A DNA stretch of 64,000 bases from Eubacteriales bacterium SKADARSKE-1 (GCA_030920305.1 JARLUB010000005.1:25274-89273), one strand, 5' to 3'. Positions 28,293 to 37,117 are shown, counted from the first letter of the stretch. Numbers and translations are program-made. The notes: generated from the letters alone by a model not told the origin.

Positions 28293-28964
28293 ATGATAAT
28301 TTCTTTTATTAGAACAATTCTTTTATATATATTCATAATTTTGGCAGTGAGGCTAATGGGGAAACGACAAATAAGTGAACTGCAAACTTCTGAATTAGTT
28401 GTAACACTTCTAATATCAGACATTGCTGCTATTCCTATGCAAAATTCCGGACTTCCTTTGCTTAGCGGATTAATTCCAATAATGGTGCTCGTTGCTTGTG
28501 AAATATTAATTTCTGTTATCATGCTTAAAAGCACAAAATTCAGAAGATTTATTTGTGGAAATCCCGTTATTTTAATAAATAATGGGAAATTAGATCAGAA
28601 ACAAATGAAAAACCTTAGAATGAGCATTGAAGATTTAGAGGAAGAATTAAGACAAATGGATGTCTCCAGCGTATCTGATATTGCCTTTGCCATAGTTGAA
28701 ACAAACGGAAAAATTAGCATAATAAAAAAACCAGAAAAGCAGCAGCCAGATACATCCATGCTTAACATTCAAGCCCCGGATAATGGTATTGAAACAGTTG
28801 TTGTTCGTGATGGAGAGTTATCAGACTTTTGCATTAAACTTTGTGGTTTAACTAAAGAGTGGATATATGGGGTTTTAAAAAAGCAAAATGTTAACATTAA
28901 AGAGGTATTTATTATGACAGCAAACAAAAACAAAGACTTTAATATTATAAAAAAAGAGGTATGA
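28293..28964 (+). CDS. DUF421 (YetF-like) membrane protein
   Basis: A 223-aa protein with two or three N-terminal TM helices followed by a cytosolic domain. The family signature is visible as RLMGKRQISELQTSELVVTLL and later NPVILINNGKLD with MSIEDLEEELR. YetF-type proteins are of unknown biochemical function and are common in spore-formers. ATG 28293 has GGTG six bases upstream; a GTG three codons earlier is possible. It is followed with a 4-base overlap by a DUF4363-like gene, a pairing I have seen repeatedly in Clostridia. Confidence 0.85.
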   Translation: MIISFIRTILLYIFIILAVRLMGKRQISELQTSELVVTLLISDIAAIPMQNSGLPLLSGLIPIMVLVACEILISVIMLKSTKFRRFICGNPVILINNGKLDQKQMKNLRMSIEDLEEELRQMDVSSVSDIAFAIVETNGKISIIKKPEKQQPDTSMLNIQAPDNGIETVVVRDGELSDFCIKLCGLTKEWIYGVLKKQNVNIKEVFIMTANKNKDFNIIKKEV

Positions 28965-29350
28965 ATTTAATGAAACGCACTTTTATAGCGATTTTCATGC
29001 TTGTTTTTGTTATTTCATTTTGTGTAGCAGAAGTAATTTTTCTAAATAACTTAATTTCAGAGTTTAAAAGCGACATAGAAATAACAGAAAGCTTTGTAAG
29101 TAATAACAAAATAGAGGAAGCTATCAAAGAAAATCAAAAAATAATACATGATTGGAAAGCAAAACATAATCTAATTTCTACTTTTATTGACCATGAACCT
29201 CTAGGAGAAATTGAGACAAGCTTTACAATAATGAAGGCAAGTTTAGAAAATGATGAAAAGGAAGACTTTGCTGTAGAAAGCCAAAAAGCCTTAGTACAAC
29301 TAGAGCAATTAAATTCAACTGAATTGCCACTTTTGGGAAATATACTGTAA
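28961..29350 (+). CDS. DUF4363-like small membrane-anchored protein
   Basis: A 129-aa protein with one N-terminal TM helix (about 5-26) and an extracytoplasmic helical domain rich in Glu and Lys. WKAKHNLISTFIDHEPLGEIETS is the conserved-looking core. The first ATG overlaps the DUF421 stop (ATGA); another ATG three codons on is also possible. It is probably co-transcribed with the DUF421 gene. Function is unknown. Confidence 0.7.
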   Translation: MNLMKRTFIAIFMLVFVISFCVAEVIFLNNLISEFKSDIEITESFVSNNKIEEAIKENQKIIHDWKAKHNLISTFIDHEPLGEIETSFTIMKASLENDEKEDFAVESQKALVQLEQLNSTELPLLGNIL

Positions 29351-29392
29351 ATTTTGCACTTAATTAAAAAACTTTCTTTAATATAAAATTAT

Positions 29393-29447
29393 AAAAGTTT
29401 AGCTTGAATCAGTCCACACTGAATTTTCAAACTAAACTTTTTATTTT
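29393..29447. terminator. Bidirectional terminator between DUF4363 and MFS genes
   Basis: AAGTTTAG-c-TTGAA pairs with TTCAA-a-CTAAACTT. The plus strand continues TTTATTTT and the minus strand TTTATAATTTT, so it can serve both convergent units. Confidence 0.75.
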
Positions 29448-29477
29448 AGCTCCAACGTAATTAGGCCGTAAAACTAT

Positions 29478-31736
29478 TTAACTTTCATTTAAATTTAACT
29501 TTTTTCTTGTAAAAAAACGACTTACTATAATAAAGATCAACAATCCTCCAACCATAACATACGGTATAATCTTAGAGGCACTTGCAACTCCATTTGAAAT
29601 TCCAGCACCAATAAGTGTTGGAGCAATACCACTACCAATTTTACTTACAAATATAAATATAAGTGCAAATGTTGTTCTATCAAGTCCACTTATCTTTTGC
29701 TCATATAAGGCTTCAACAATTACTATAAGTCCGAATGAATCAGCAATTGCTAAAACAATAACAGAAATTATTGCTACAAATAAATTATTAAATAAGCAAA
29801 ATAAAGTTATCGAAGTAATAATCATTAACTCATAAATTAAAATTAACTTTTTATTGGTAAACTTTTTCATACTCACTCTAGAAAGCGGATTTGTTAAATA
29901 AGCTGTTGTTATATAGTTCATCATAATCATAGCAGATATAATTGTTTGTGATAGATTAATTTCATTTCCAAACAGTGGAATTGAGTAATTAATAAACATG
30001 CTGGAAATACATATTGGGATAACTATCAGAAAAATATAAAGTGTACAAGATGGAATGGTAAATATTTTTTTTACCTGCTGAAAGGAAAATCCACTAAGTT
30101 TAATAGTATTTTTTATATTTGTAACTGGGAAAAGCAATAATCCTATTAATGATACAATTGCCGCTAGCATAAATACAAAACTGTACGAAGTTCTATCTGC
30201 TAAAAGACCCCCTATAACTACACCGCAACTAGCTCCTACTAACATACCCACACTAATTGCTGAAGAAAACTTTGTTCTCTCTTCAATGCTATTTTGAGCT
30301 GAGGCACACATGCGAGTTGACGCTAAAATAGCTGCTAAACCGAAACCATATATAAACCTTGAAACAGAGAATAGCCCTAAAGTAGATGAAAAAGAGGATA
30401 AAACAAGCCCTATAGCACTAAATGCAACTCCTAAAATAATTGCAGTTTTTAGCCCAACTTTAGAAATCAATTTTCCCCAAACCATAACGCCTATTACTGT
30501 TGCTAAAATCCCTACCGTTACAGGAAGCCCTATTAAAGTATTAGGTGCATTAGGATCATTAAGGTTTTTAAACAAATTATAAGAGACAATGGATATAAAA
30601 CCTGTATCTAAGCCAAGTGCAATTTGTATTATAAAGAAAAATAGCCGAATTCCTGAAATATCCATTTCCTTTTTTAATTTTTTCTTTTTACCTTCTTTTA
30701 TTGAACTTCCTATAAATAAACTTATTTCTAAAGATAAAAGCACAGTTATTGCAATTAGTACAGCTGCATCAATAGAAACTTCTATTACTTTATTTTGTAT
30801 GGTTTCTTCATTAACATGAGAGTTAACGTTTACATAATAAACATTATTATCAGATACAATTTTAGTTGTAGAACTGTCTCCAATTTTATGGTTTGTAATT
30901 GAAATGTCACTAATTTCAGGTATATCTTGTACTAAAGTATTAAAGTATGCATCAAGTCCCACTATTTCTTCCATTTTTATACCTTGAGCCATAATTTTCT
31001 CAAGATCACCTTTTACAGTTTGTGAGACCCCGTCAGATATTTTAGAAACAGAAGCGGTATATTCATCTGTAAAAGTTTTCACTACAAAAGTACCTAAAAC
31101 TAGCTGTGCAGCTATTAATAATAATATTCCTGATATTTTTAAAATATTAAAATTTATGCTTCCTTTGATTGAAAGTAAGATGAAAAAAACAAGTAGAGAC
31201 AATACAGCAACTGCCAACATAACAAGTAGATCTATTTGTATTATAGATTGAATATAGTCGTTTACATTAGTACTTACAAAGGACTTGTCCAGCAAAAGAA
31301 CCATCGATGACTTTTCATTTATTGGGCTACTTGTATATATTCCATTTGAGTCTTCTACATATTTGTTGTTTAACAACTTATTTGAAACGGATGAAATTTT
31401 TTCGCCAGATGAATACAATACTTTGCAGTTTGAATCAATAACACCTACACCTAAGATGTCAGTAGAGACACTCAGAGCATCCTCTAACAACTTATCTATA
31501 CCATAAAATCGTTCTATTGGCTTACCAAAACTTGTAGAATATTGAATATTATTGCGTATTCCTGTTACACTTAAATTACTCGCATCAGTGTAAACTTCTG
31601 TTGTAAGTTTTTGATACGACATTACGTTAAGTATAGAAGAAAATGCGGTAACTACTGTAAAAATGGATATCACAAGAGCAAGAAATTTTAAGGACAAAAT
31701 AATTTGCTTGTTTTTTACTTTTTTCTCGGTGTTCAT
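29478..31736 (-). CDS. MFS transporter fused to an N-terminal extracytoplasmic sensor-like region
   Basis: A 752-aa membrane protein. Residues 1-350 contain TM1 (about 13-36), an extracytoplasmic domain (about 37-165), two TM helices (about 165-222), a second extracytoplasmic segment (about 225-315) and another TM (about 320-342). From about 360 to the end there are twelve TM helices of the major facilitator superfamily with the typical loop GVMVWGKLISKVGLKTAI. MFS proteins are usually about 400 aa, so the front half is a large extra module of Cache/double-TM type. The gene follows a periplasmic binding protein by 26 bases, suggesting that the two act together. The substrate is unknown. Confidence 0.75.
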   Translation of the reverse strand: MNTEKKVKNKQIILSLKFLALVISIFTVVTAFSSILNVMSYQKLTTEVYTDASNLSVTGIRNNIQYSTSFGKPIERFYGIDKLLEDALSVSTDILGVGVIDSNCKVLYSSGEKISSVSNKLLNNKYVEDSNGIYTSSPINEKSSMVLLLDKSFVSTNVNDYIQSIIQIDLLVMLAVAVLSLLVFFILLSIKGSINFNILKISGILLLIAAQLVLGTFVVKTFTDEYTASVSKISDGVSQTVKGDLEKIMAQGIKMEEIVGLDAYFNTLVQDIPEISDISITNHKIGDSSTTKIVSDNNVYYVNVNSHVNEETIQNKVIEVSIDAAVLIAITVLLSLEISLFIGSSIKEGKKKKLKKEMDISGIRLFFFIIQIALGLDTGFISIVSYNLFKNLNDPNAPNTLIGLPVTVGILATVIGVMVWGKLISKVGLKTAIILGVAFSAIGLVLSSFSSTLGLFSVSRFIYGFGLAAILASTRMCASAQNSIEERTKFSSAISVGMLVGASCGVVIGGLLADRTSYSFVFMLAAIVSLIGLLLFPVTNIKNTIKLSGFSFQQVKKIFTIPSCTLYIFLIVIPICISSMFINYSIPLFGNEINLSQTIISAMIMMNYITTAYLTNPLSRVSMKKFTNKKLILIYELMIITSITLFCLFNNLFVAIISVIVLAIADSFGLIVIVEALYEQKISGLDRTTFALIFIFVSKIGSGIAPTLIGAGISNGVASASKIIPYVMVGGLLIFIIVSRFFTRKKLNLNES

Positions 31737-31762
31737 AATACAACCTCATCTATACATAAAAA

Positions 31763-32893
31763 TTATTTATCCAATTGGTAAATGCGATCAACAATTAAAA
31801 GAGTGGCAAATGGAATTTTTATACCTAACTGCTGAGTAATAGTATAGTTTATAAATATTTTAGGGGTGCTTTCGTTAACTTGCTCTAAGTCTTTAAATGG
31901 TGTACCATCTTTATATTTTTTTATTTGGGCAACAGCAAAGGCACCTTGTTCTTCAGTATCTAGCATCGTTACTCCTAAAGTAGAACCAAAGGCAACTTGT
32001 TCTTCATCGGTTTGTGCAATCGTCGGAATTTTATTTGGATATATATCCTTTTGTAATAGACCAAGTAACTTATCATTTTCTATTGTAGCAGTTGTAACAT
32101 AAAGGGTGTCTATTCCTTCTAGAACTAGCTCTTTGTAAGCTTTTATCAAATCAGAATAATACCGATCATAATCACTTTCATTTTGGGCTTCCACAACATG
32201 CTTTTCAGCTATGTCAAAATTTAGCTCTTCCGAAGCAGACTTTAGTGAATCTATTCCTGAGTATGCATAAGCTGCGGCATCATCTTGATAAACCACACCA
32301 ATTTTTTTAAAATTTAACAACATATGTCCTGCTTGAATTTGCCGTTTATACTTATTTTTATCTATATGAGCAAAAGCATTGGGATTATTTTTTTCAGTTT
32401 CACTTTTTACTATTCCTGAAAGAATAGGATCTGCTGCTGCAAATACCATAAATTTATTTTTATTTTCGTTTTTTGCAAAATAAACACCTGCACTAGTCCC
32501 CATAACAATTACCAAATCAACGCTATCATTGTTTACGGCTTTAGAATATTGATTTTCATTCATATCCTTCGTGTTAAACCACATGCTTTCAACAAATTTA
32601 TACTCACCAGAAATACAGTTGTTACACATATCTAGCCAAATTTCTTTTGCGCTTTTATTTGCCTCATCAATATTGTACGTATTTAATACTCCAAGTTTTT
32701 GAAAATTAAGTGCTATCTGTGCAAGTAATGATGTATATAGGCTAAATTCCTCGCTTTCAACATACCCAATTCTTAAAATACTAGAAGATTGTGAGTCTGA
32801 ACTTGCATCGTTTTCTCCTGTAACTCCTATACTACAAAAGTTGAAAGAAAATAGCGCTATTGTTAAAAAGCAACAAAAAACACGCTTTTTCAT
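31763..32893 (-). CDS. ABC-type substrate-binding protein (PF04392-like), without ABC partner
   Basis: Exported binding protein of about 376 aa with signal peptide (MKKRVFCCFLTIALFSFNFC). The type I periplasmic-binding fold is suggested by SILRIGYVESEEF, VIVMGTSAGVYFAKNE, KKIGVVYQDDAAAYAY and IPTIAQTDEEQVAFG. It resembles the family annotated for tryptophan/tyrosine (TrpX-type) uptake. No ABC permease or ATPase is adjacent; instead an MFS gene follows. ATG 32893 has AAGGAG upstream; a GTG three codons earlier is in frame. Ligand is unknown. Confidence 0.85.
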   Translation of the reverse strand: MKKRVFCCFLTIALFSFNFCSIGVTGENDASSDSQSSSILRIGYVESEEFSLYTSLLAQIALNFQKLGVLNTYNIDEANKSAKEIWLDMCNNCISGEYKFVESMWFNTKDMNENQYSKAVNNDSVDLVIVMGTSAGVYFAKNENKNKFMVFAAADPILSGIVKSETEKNNPNAFAHIDKNKYKRQIQAGHMLLNFKKIGVVYQDDAAAYAYSGIDSLKSASEELNFDIAEKHVVEAQNESDYDRYYSDLIKAYKELVLEGIDTLYVTTATIENDKLLGLLQKDIYPNKIPTIAQTDEEQVAFGSTLGVTMLDTEEQGAFAVAQIKKYKDGTPFKDLEQVNESTPKIFINYTITQQLGIKIPFATLLIVDRIYQLDK

Positions 32894-33018
32894 TAGTAAC
32901 ACTCCTTATAATGTATAAAAATTATATTTACAAAAACATTATACAATAAAAAAAAAAATAAAACATCGTTTTTTACTAATAAAACATTTTACATTCTTTA
33001 GTAAAAATTATATAAAAA

Positions 33019-33066
33019 TAGCTAACTTATAAGTTTGTGTAAAACACATTCTTAACAAGTTAGCTA
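33019..33066 (-). terminator. Terminator of the rpsF-ssb-rpsR operon
   Basis: TAGCTAACTT pairs with AAGTTAGCTA with an inner TGTGT/ACACA arm. On the minus strand it is followed by TTTTTATATAATTTTT. It lies 23 bases past rpsR. Confidence 0.8.
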
Positions 33067-33088
33067 AAATTTCACAATTACTATTTAT

Positions 33089-33340
33089 TTAATCATTGCT
33101 GAAGGGCAAAAGTGCTAAATGACGAGCTCTTTTAATGGCTACCGTTAAAGCTCTTTGATGATGAGCACAAGTCCCTGTTACTCTTCTTGGAAGGATCTTA
33201 GCGCGATCAGAAATAAAGCGCCGTAGCTTTGCAATATCTTTATAATCAATATTTTCTACTTTATCGACACAAAAATTGCATACTTTTCGACGAGCTCTGC
33301 GATTTGTGAAACGATTATCTCTTTCTTGTCTTTCTGCCAC
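33089..33340 (-). CDS. rpsR: 30S ribosomal protein S18
   Basis: An 83-aa basic protein that binds S6 on the small-subunit platform. It has the expected [15 protein letters not shown] start of the fold, [20 protein letters not shown] and [21 protein letters not shown] CxxC pair is present (KVCNFC ... GTCAHH), as in zinc-type S18. It is last in the rpsF-ssb-rpsR operon. Confidence 0.97.
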   Translation of the reverse strand: MAERQERDNRFTNRRARRKVCNFCVDKVENIDYKDIAKLRRFISDRAKILPRRVTGTCAHHQRALTVAIKRARHLALLPFSND

Positions 33341-33394
33341 AGTAAATATACACCTCTCTTTTTTAAAAAATAATATAACTTCAATTACTTTAGT

Positions 33395-33850
33395 CTAAAA
33401 TGGCAAATCATCATCTGTTGGAAGTTCTTTAAAATCATCAGGGCTTCCCACTTCAAAAGAAGAAGGCGTTATACTTGAATGAGATTCAAAACTATCACTT
33501 TCTGCCCTTTCAGAATTAGACGAGTTGTCACGCTTTGATTCTGCAAAATGAACGTTATCTGCTACAACTTCAAAAGCTTTTCTTTTATTTCCGTCTTTAT
33601 CTTGATATGTGCGAGTTTGAATTGATCCTTGAACAGCAACTAATTGGCCTTTACTAAAGTACTTTGATACAAACTCAGCAGTGTTTCTCCATGCAACAAC
33701 ATCTATAAAATCTGTAGCACGTTCTGCACCATTTTTTGTATACGAACGATTTACTGCTAAAGTAAAACTAGTAACAGCAATATTGTTAGAAGTGTGCCTA
33801 AGTTCTGGGTCAGCTGTAAGTCTACCCATTAAAACAACCGTATTAAGCAT
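33395..33850 (-). CDS. ssb: Single-stranded DNA-binding protein
   Basis: A 151-aa SSB. The OB fold occupies about residues 1-105 (MLNTVVLMGRLTADPELRHT, FIDVVAWRNTAEFVSKYFSKGQ, YQDKDGNKRKAFEVVADNV). A Ser/Glu-rich disordered linker follows, and the acidic C-terminal tail ends in DDDLPF, the contact site for partner proteins. It lies between rpsF and rpsR, the classic Firmicute order. Confidence 0.97.
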   Translation of the reverse strand: MLNTVVLMGRLTADPELRHTSNNIAVTSFTLAVNRSYTKNGAERATDFIDVVAWRNTAEFVSKYFSKGQLVAVQGSIQTRTYQDKDGNKRKAFEVVADNVHFAESKRDNSSNSERAESDSFESHSSITPSSFEVGSPDDFKELPTDDDLPF

Positions 33851-33865
33851 TAATAGACACTTCCT

Positions 33866-34159
33866 TTAGTCTTTTTTTATTATTAGAGAACGTAAAATGC
33901 CGTCTGTGATTTTGTATATACGATCAAGCTCGGCTGGAAAATCAGGGCTACTTGTGAAGGTAAAGAGTACATAGTGACCTTCCGTCTCTTTGTTGATTTC
34001 ATAAGCAAGCTTTCTTTTGCCCCATTCAACAAAACTATCAAGTGTAGCGTTAGCCTCTATTAGTTCTTTAAATTTTTGAACTAGACCTGATATAGCTTCA
34101 TCGCCAATCTTAGTTGAAATCACAAGAACTGTTTCATATGAATTTTTTACAGTTACCAT
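33866..34159 (-). CDS. rpsF: 30S ribosomal protein S6
   Basis: A 97-aa protein of the small-subunit platform; partner of S18. Motifs are SYETVLVISTKI, FVEWGKRKLAYEINKETEGHYVLFTF and RIYKITDGILRSLIIK. GGAGGTG precedes the ATG. It is first in the operon, with a strong promoter at 34246-34275 and a short leader with a hairpin next to the ribosome-binding site. Confidence 0.97.
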   Translation of the reverse strand: MVTVKNSYETVLVISTKIGDEAISGLVQKFKELIEANATLDSFVEWGKRKLAYEINKETEGHYVLFTFTSSPDFPAELDRIYKITDGILRSLIIKKD

Positions 34160-34172
34160 TTATTGCACCTCC

Positions 34173-34194
34173 TTTTGGACTATAGACCCCAAAA
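34173..34194 (-). promoter_or_regulatory. Hairpin beside the rpsF ribosome-binding site
   Basis: In the rpsF leader TTTTGG pairs with CCAAAA around ten bases, ending directly against the GGAGG of rpsF. It could tune access of ribosomes or be part of an S6:S18-type autoregulatory leader, but I did not recognise the conserved S6:S18 binding element. Confidence 0.35.
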
Positions 34195-34245
34195 TAAATT
34201 TGGAGTAAGGATAATAATTGCTACAAATTTAACAATTACCAAAAT

Positions 34246-34275
34246 ATTATACCATTCTCGGGTTAGGTTAGTCAA
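34246..34275 (-). promoter_or_regulatory. Promoter of the rpsF-ssb-rpsR operon
   Basis: On the minus strand: TTGACT (34275-34270), 18-base spacer, TATAAT (34251-34246). Predicted leader of about 80 bases. Confidence 0.8.
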
Positions 34276-34499
34276 GAAGTATTTACAGACGTCTGATTAA
34301 CTTCATAAACCTTTACTAACAATGCCCAAAACAAATAATTAAAATTTTCGTAAAAGATTATGAAGTTATTCAGCATTTAACCTAAATACATATTATTTCA
34401 TTATTTTTCTTAAATTGAATTAATAATGAACAATTTTGTGTTAAATTTTTATTGTTTGTTTTAAAAAACAAAAATCTTTTCTTAAAAGAGGTTATAAAA

Positions 34500-34841
34500 A
34501 TGAAAAAAATTTTAGCAAGTGGTTTAGTATCCATAATAATATTTAGTACAATTGGAGGGTTTTCATGTTCTGCTAATGCAGAAAACAATACCTGCCCAAA
34601 CACAATGTATTTATCTGACTTCATTACTTTTAACGAAAAATTGATAAATGTTAAGGATTATTGCCCTAAACAACCTAATATATTAATAGAAAATGACCCC
34701 GCAACCAGTTTTAATAAAATTGAAGTAAATAAAACTTCAAACGTTAAAAGTTCAGAAATTTTCTGGTCGAAAATTCCCCTATGGCTCAAAGTGTGGGGAG
34801 CTTGGGTTGCCTTTTGTAATTTTCTATTGGCAATTATTTAA
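34500..34841 (+). CDS. Small secreted or membrane-anchored protein, unknown function
   Basis: A 113-aa protein. Signal peptide MKKILASGLVSIIIFSTIG ending near SANA is followed by a polar mature part with three cysteines (NTCPNTM, KDYCPKQ plus FSCSA at the signal end). A C-terminal hydrophobic helix (WLKVWGAWVAFCNFLLAII) finishes the protein. ATG 34500 has AAGAGG upstream; the longer frame from 34452 has no ribosome-binding site. I recognise no family. Its signal + short polar + C-terminal TM build matches the product of 24243-24629. A strong terminator follows. Confidence 0.6.
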   Translation: MKKILASGLVSIIIFSTIGGFSCSANAENNTCPNTMYLSDFITFNEKLINVKDYCPKQPNILIENDPATSFNKIEVNKTSNVKSSEIFWSKIPLWLKVWGAWVAFCNFLLAII

Positions 34842-35363
34842 GTAAGCCGCTCTCAAAAGTTTGTTAATATTTTAGATTGAGTATCCAAAGGGGCTAGAGG
34901 CTTGTGCTTAACAAGTCTCTAGCCCTTTTAATTTTCTAATAACAAAAAACAAGTGGTGTAATTGATAAACTCGATAAACAAATATTAATATTGCAACTAT
35001 TTTACTCCAAACGCCTTCTTCCCAGCTAAAATACAAAAAGCCAAACAATCTTTTAAAGAAACTTAGACTTCAGATTTACAAAATGGTTTTATTTTGATAA
35101 GGCCAATCTTTACGGAGAATAGCAAAAATAATACTAAAAAGTTTGCACGCAACACCTTAAATAATAACCAGGTACTGCTTTCCACAAAAAAACTTAAGCT
35201 TTTAATAGTATTAGGATAAATTCTGCGGTTAGAACATGTCAGCTTAGTTTAGAAAATCTATTTTTACTATCTTAAAAGTCTTCAGAGGTAATTCATTTTA
35301 TGCTACATCGTTCTTCTTTTGATATAAAACGACCACAATTTTAAATTTTTTCTACTAAACTCT
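34842..35363. other. Gap after the small secreted-protein gene
   Basis: It holds the terminator at 34887-34936. The remaining 430 bases are AT-rich with no coding frame, tRNA or evident RNA structure that I can support. Confidence 0.5.
34887..34936 (+). terminator. Strong terminator with a long stem
   Basis: AAAGGGGCTAGAG pairs with CTCTAGCCCTTTT, with a second inner stem CTTGT/ACAAG, followed by TTTTAATTTTC. It ends the small secreted-protein transcript. Confidence 0.85.
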
Positions 35364-36743
35364 TTAATCAACCTTATTAGCAGATACAGCTTCACGCACA
35401 AATTTTTTTTGTTTTTTCTCCCATATCCCCTTTTTAAAGTAAATAGCCCCTATAATGGCTGGAATTATAGACGAAATTGCAACACCAGCATAAATACCTA
35501 TAAAGCCAAAGTTAAACACAAAACCTAAAATCCAGCAAACTATTATTCTCATAAATATCGAATCAATAAACGAATTATAAAATCCCAGTTTGGAATCCCC
35601 AGTTCCGACTGCAAACATATCATAAGTAAACATTATCGCATACATTATGCAATCAAGCGAGCAGCAAACTCTTATAAACAGTACGCCTTGTGATATTACA
35701 TCAGGGTTTGTATCAAACAGCGAAATTAGTTGACCTGCAAAAACTTGAAATATAAGTACGATAAGTAAATTTACTAAAAAATTTACTTTTACACCTATTT
35801 TTCCAATATCTCGAGTTCTCTCAATATTGCCAGAGCCCATACTTTGGCCAACCATCGTACAAACTGTCTGCCCAATTGCCCAACAAGGTGTTGTCATTAA
35901 ATTTAAGATCTTCATCCCAGTCCCTGCCGCAGAAGCTACTACAACACCATAAACATTTAGCATACTGTTAATAAAAAGAAATGATATATTTACAATAACC
36001 ATTTGTCCCATTGTAGGAAGACCTATTTTTAAAAGCAATAACAACTTTTCTTTTTTTAAAGCAAAAAATTTTATTTTTTCGTCTTTAAAATATAAACGTT
36101 TAAGAAAAATAAGCGACAGAACAAATGACACACATTCTGCGATAACAGTAGAAACAGCAGCACCTTTGGGGCCCATATTTAAAGGACCTACGAAAATTAT
36201 ATCTAAAACAATATTTAAAATAGTTGCTAAAATCATAAAATAAAGTGGACATTTTGAATCGCCAAGTCCTTTCATAACTGAGCAAACTGAGTTATATCCA
36301 AACATAAAAATCCAACCCGTGCAAATAACAAACATATAGTCAGACGCATATTCCATCGCTTCAATTGGCACATCCATGATTACGAACAAATATTTATATG
36401 TTAAGATACTTAATATAGTTATAAAAATAGACAAAATTGCAGTTATCCCAAATAATGTACTAATTGTATCTTTTTGAGATTTTTTGTCACGCGCGCCGGT
36501 ATACTGTGAAACCAAAACAGCGCCACCCACTGCAATTCCCGCACCAATAGCATTGACAACCCATATAACTGAAGATACATTTCCAATTGCTGCAGTACCG
36601 GCACTTCCTATAAACCTGCCAACTACCAACATATCTACAATATTGTAAAAGGCTTGGAGTATTAATGAAAAAAATATTGGTGTTCCAAACATCACTAACT
36701 TTTTATAGATGCTTCCTGTTGTTAAGTCAATTGAATTTTTCAT
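35364..36743 (-). CDS. MATE-family multidrug/metabolite efflux transporter
   Basis: A 459-aa protein with twelve TM helices and the MATE/NorM layout. It opens with DLTTGSIYKKLVMFGTPIFF, contains NIVDMLVVGRFIGSAG, and repeats a similar pattern in the second half with IGQTVCTMVGQSMGSGN. Substrates of this family are cations, drugs or flavins driven by Na+ or H+ gradients; specificity cannot be read. ATG 36743 has AGGAG nine bases upstream; a GTG two codons earlier is too close. Its leader carries a terminator-like hairpin directly before the ribosome-binding site, so expression is probably attenuated. Confidence 0.93.
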   Translation of the reverse strand: MKNSIDLTTGSIYKKLVMFGTPIFFSLILQAFYNIVDMLVVGRFIGSAGTAAIGNVSSVIWVVNAIGAGIAVGGAVLVSQYTGARDKKSQKDTISTLFGITAILSIFITILSILTYKYLFVIMDVPIEAMEYASDYMFVICTGWIFMFGYNSVCSVMKGLGDSKCPLYFMILATILNIVLDIIFVGPLNMGPKGAAVSTVIAECVSFVLSLIFLKRLYFKDEKIKFFALKKEKLLLLLKIGLPTMGQMVIVNISFLFINSMLNVYGVVVASAAGTGMKILNLMTTPCWAIGQTVCTMVGQSMGSGNIERTRDIGKIGVKVNFLVNLLIVLIFQVFAGQLISLFDTNPDVISQGVLFIRVCCSLDCIMYAIMFTYDMFAVGTGDSKLGFYNSFIDSIFMRIIVCWILGFVFNFGFIGIYAGVAISSIIPAIIGAIYFKKGIWEKKQKKFVREAVSANKVD

Positions 36744-36759
36744 AAACACATACTCCTTT

Positions 36760-36800
36760 TCTAAATAAAAATAAAAGGCCTAATAAATTTAGGCTTTCCA
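36760..36800 (-). promoter_or_regulatory. Intrinsic terminator inside the MATE gene leader (putative attenuator)
   Basis: On the minus strand AAAGCCTAA and TTAGGCCTTT form a stem around ATTTAT, immediately followed by TTTATTTTTATTT and then the AAAAGGAG ribosome-binding site. It lies between the promoter at 36897-36925 and the gene, so a transcript must read through it. An upstream pair ATAGTTTAA/TTAAACTAT (36865-36873 and 36833-36841) adds further structure. I did not match it to a known riboswitch class. Confidence 0.6.
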
Positions 36801-36896
36801 TAAAATAAAATTCTATGACAAATATTACCATAGTTTAAAATTATTCATCAACAACTAAAAATTAAACTATCAAAAACCGGGCTATCCCCTATTTAA

Positions 36897-36925
36897 ATTT
36901 TATAACATATGAACTTTTTTGTCAA
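36897..36925 (-). promoter_or_regulatory. Promoter of the MATE transporter gene
   Basis: Minus strand TTGACA (36925-36920), 17-base spacer, TAAAAT (36902-36897). It gives a leader of about 145 bases. Confidence 0.75.
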
Positions 36926-36950
36926 GGATATTTTAATTTTTAATTCATGC

Positions 36951-36979
36951 TTGACAAAAAAAATATGTTGATGTAATAT
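36951..36979 (+). promoter_or_regulatory. Promoter of the infC-rpmI-rplT operon
   Basis: TTGACA (36951-36956), 17-base spacer, TAATAT (36974-36979). It is divergent from the MATE promoter, with 25 bases between the two -35 boxes. Confidence 0.8.
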
Positions 36980-36985
36980 TATTGA

Positions 36986-37117
36986 TAGAAAACAAAGTTG
37001 AATGGATTTAAATCTATTCTCACCTATGCAGGTTTACTGACCTAGGTCAATATGGTAAAAGTTATATGTAACTTTTTATGTTGATGGCGAATAGATTGTT
37101 TTCTACTCGTTTTTTTG
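36986..37117 (+). ncRNA. L20-type ribosomal leader with attenuator of infC-rpmI-rplT
   Basis: The leader contains a terminator hairpin (CGAATAGA 37088-37095 with TCTACTCG 37102-37109, one mismatch) followed by seven T. AATCTATTC at 37011-37019 is exactly complementary to GAATAGATT at 37089-37097, so pairing with it would destroy the terminator. This terminator/antiterminator switch ahead of infC matches the known arrangement in which ribosomal protein L20 represses its own operon in low-GC Gram-positives. Assignment to the L20 leader family is by position and logic, not by a covariance search. Confidence 0.7.
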
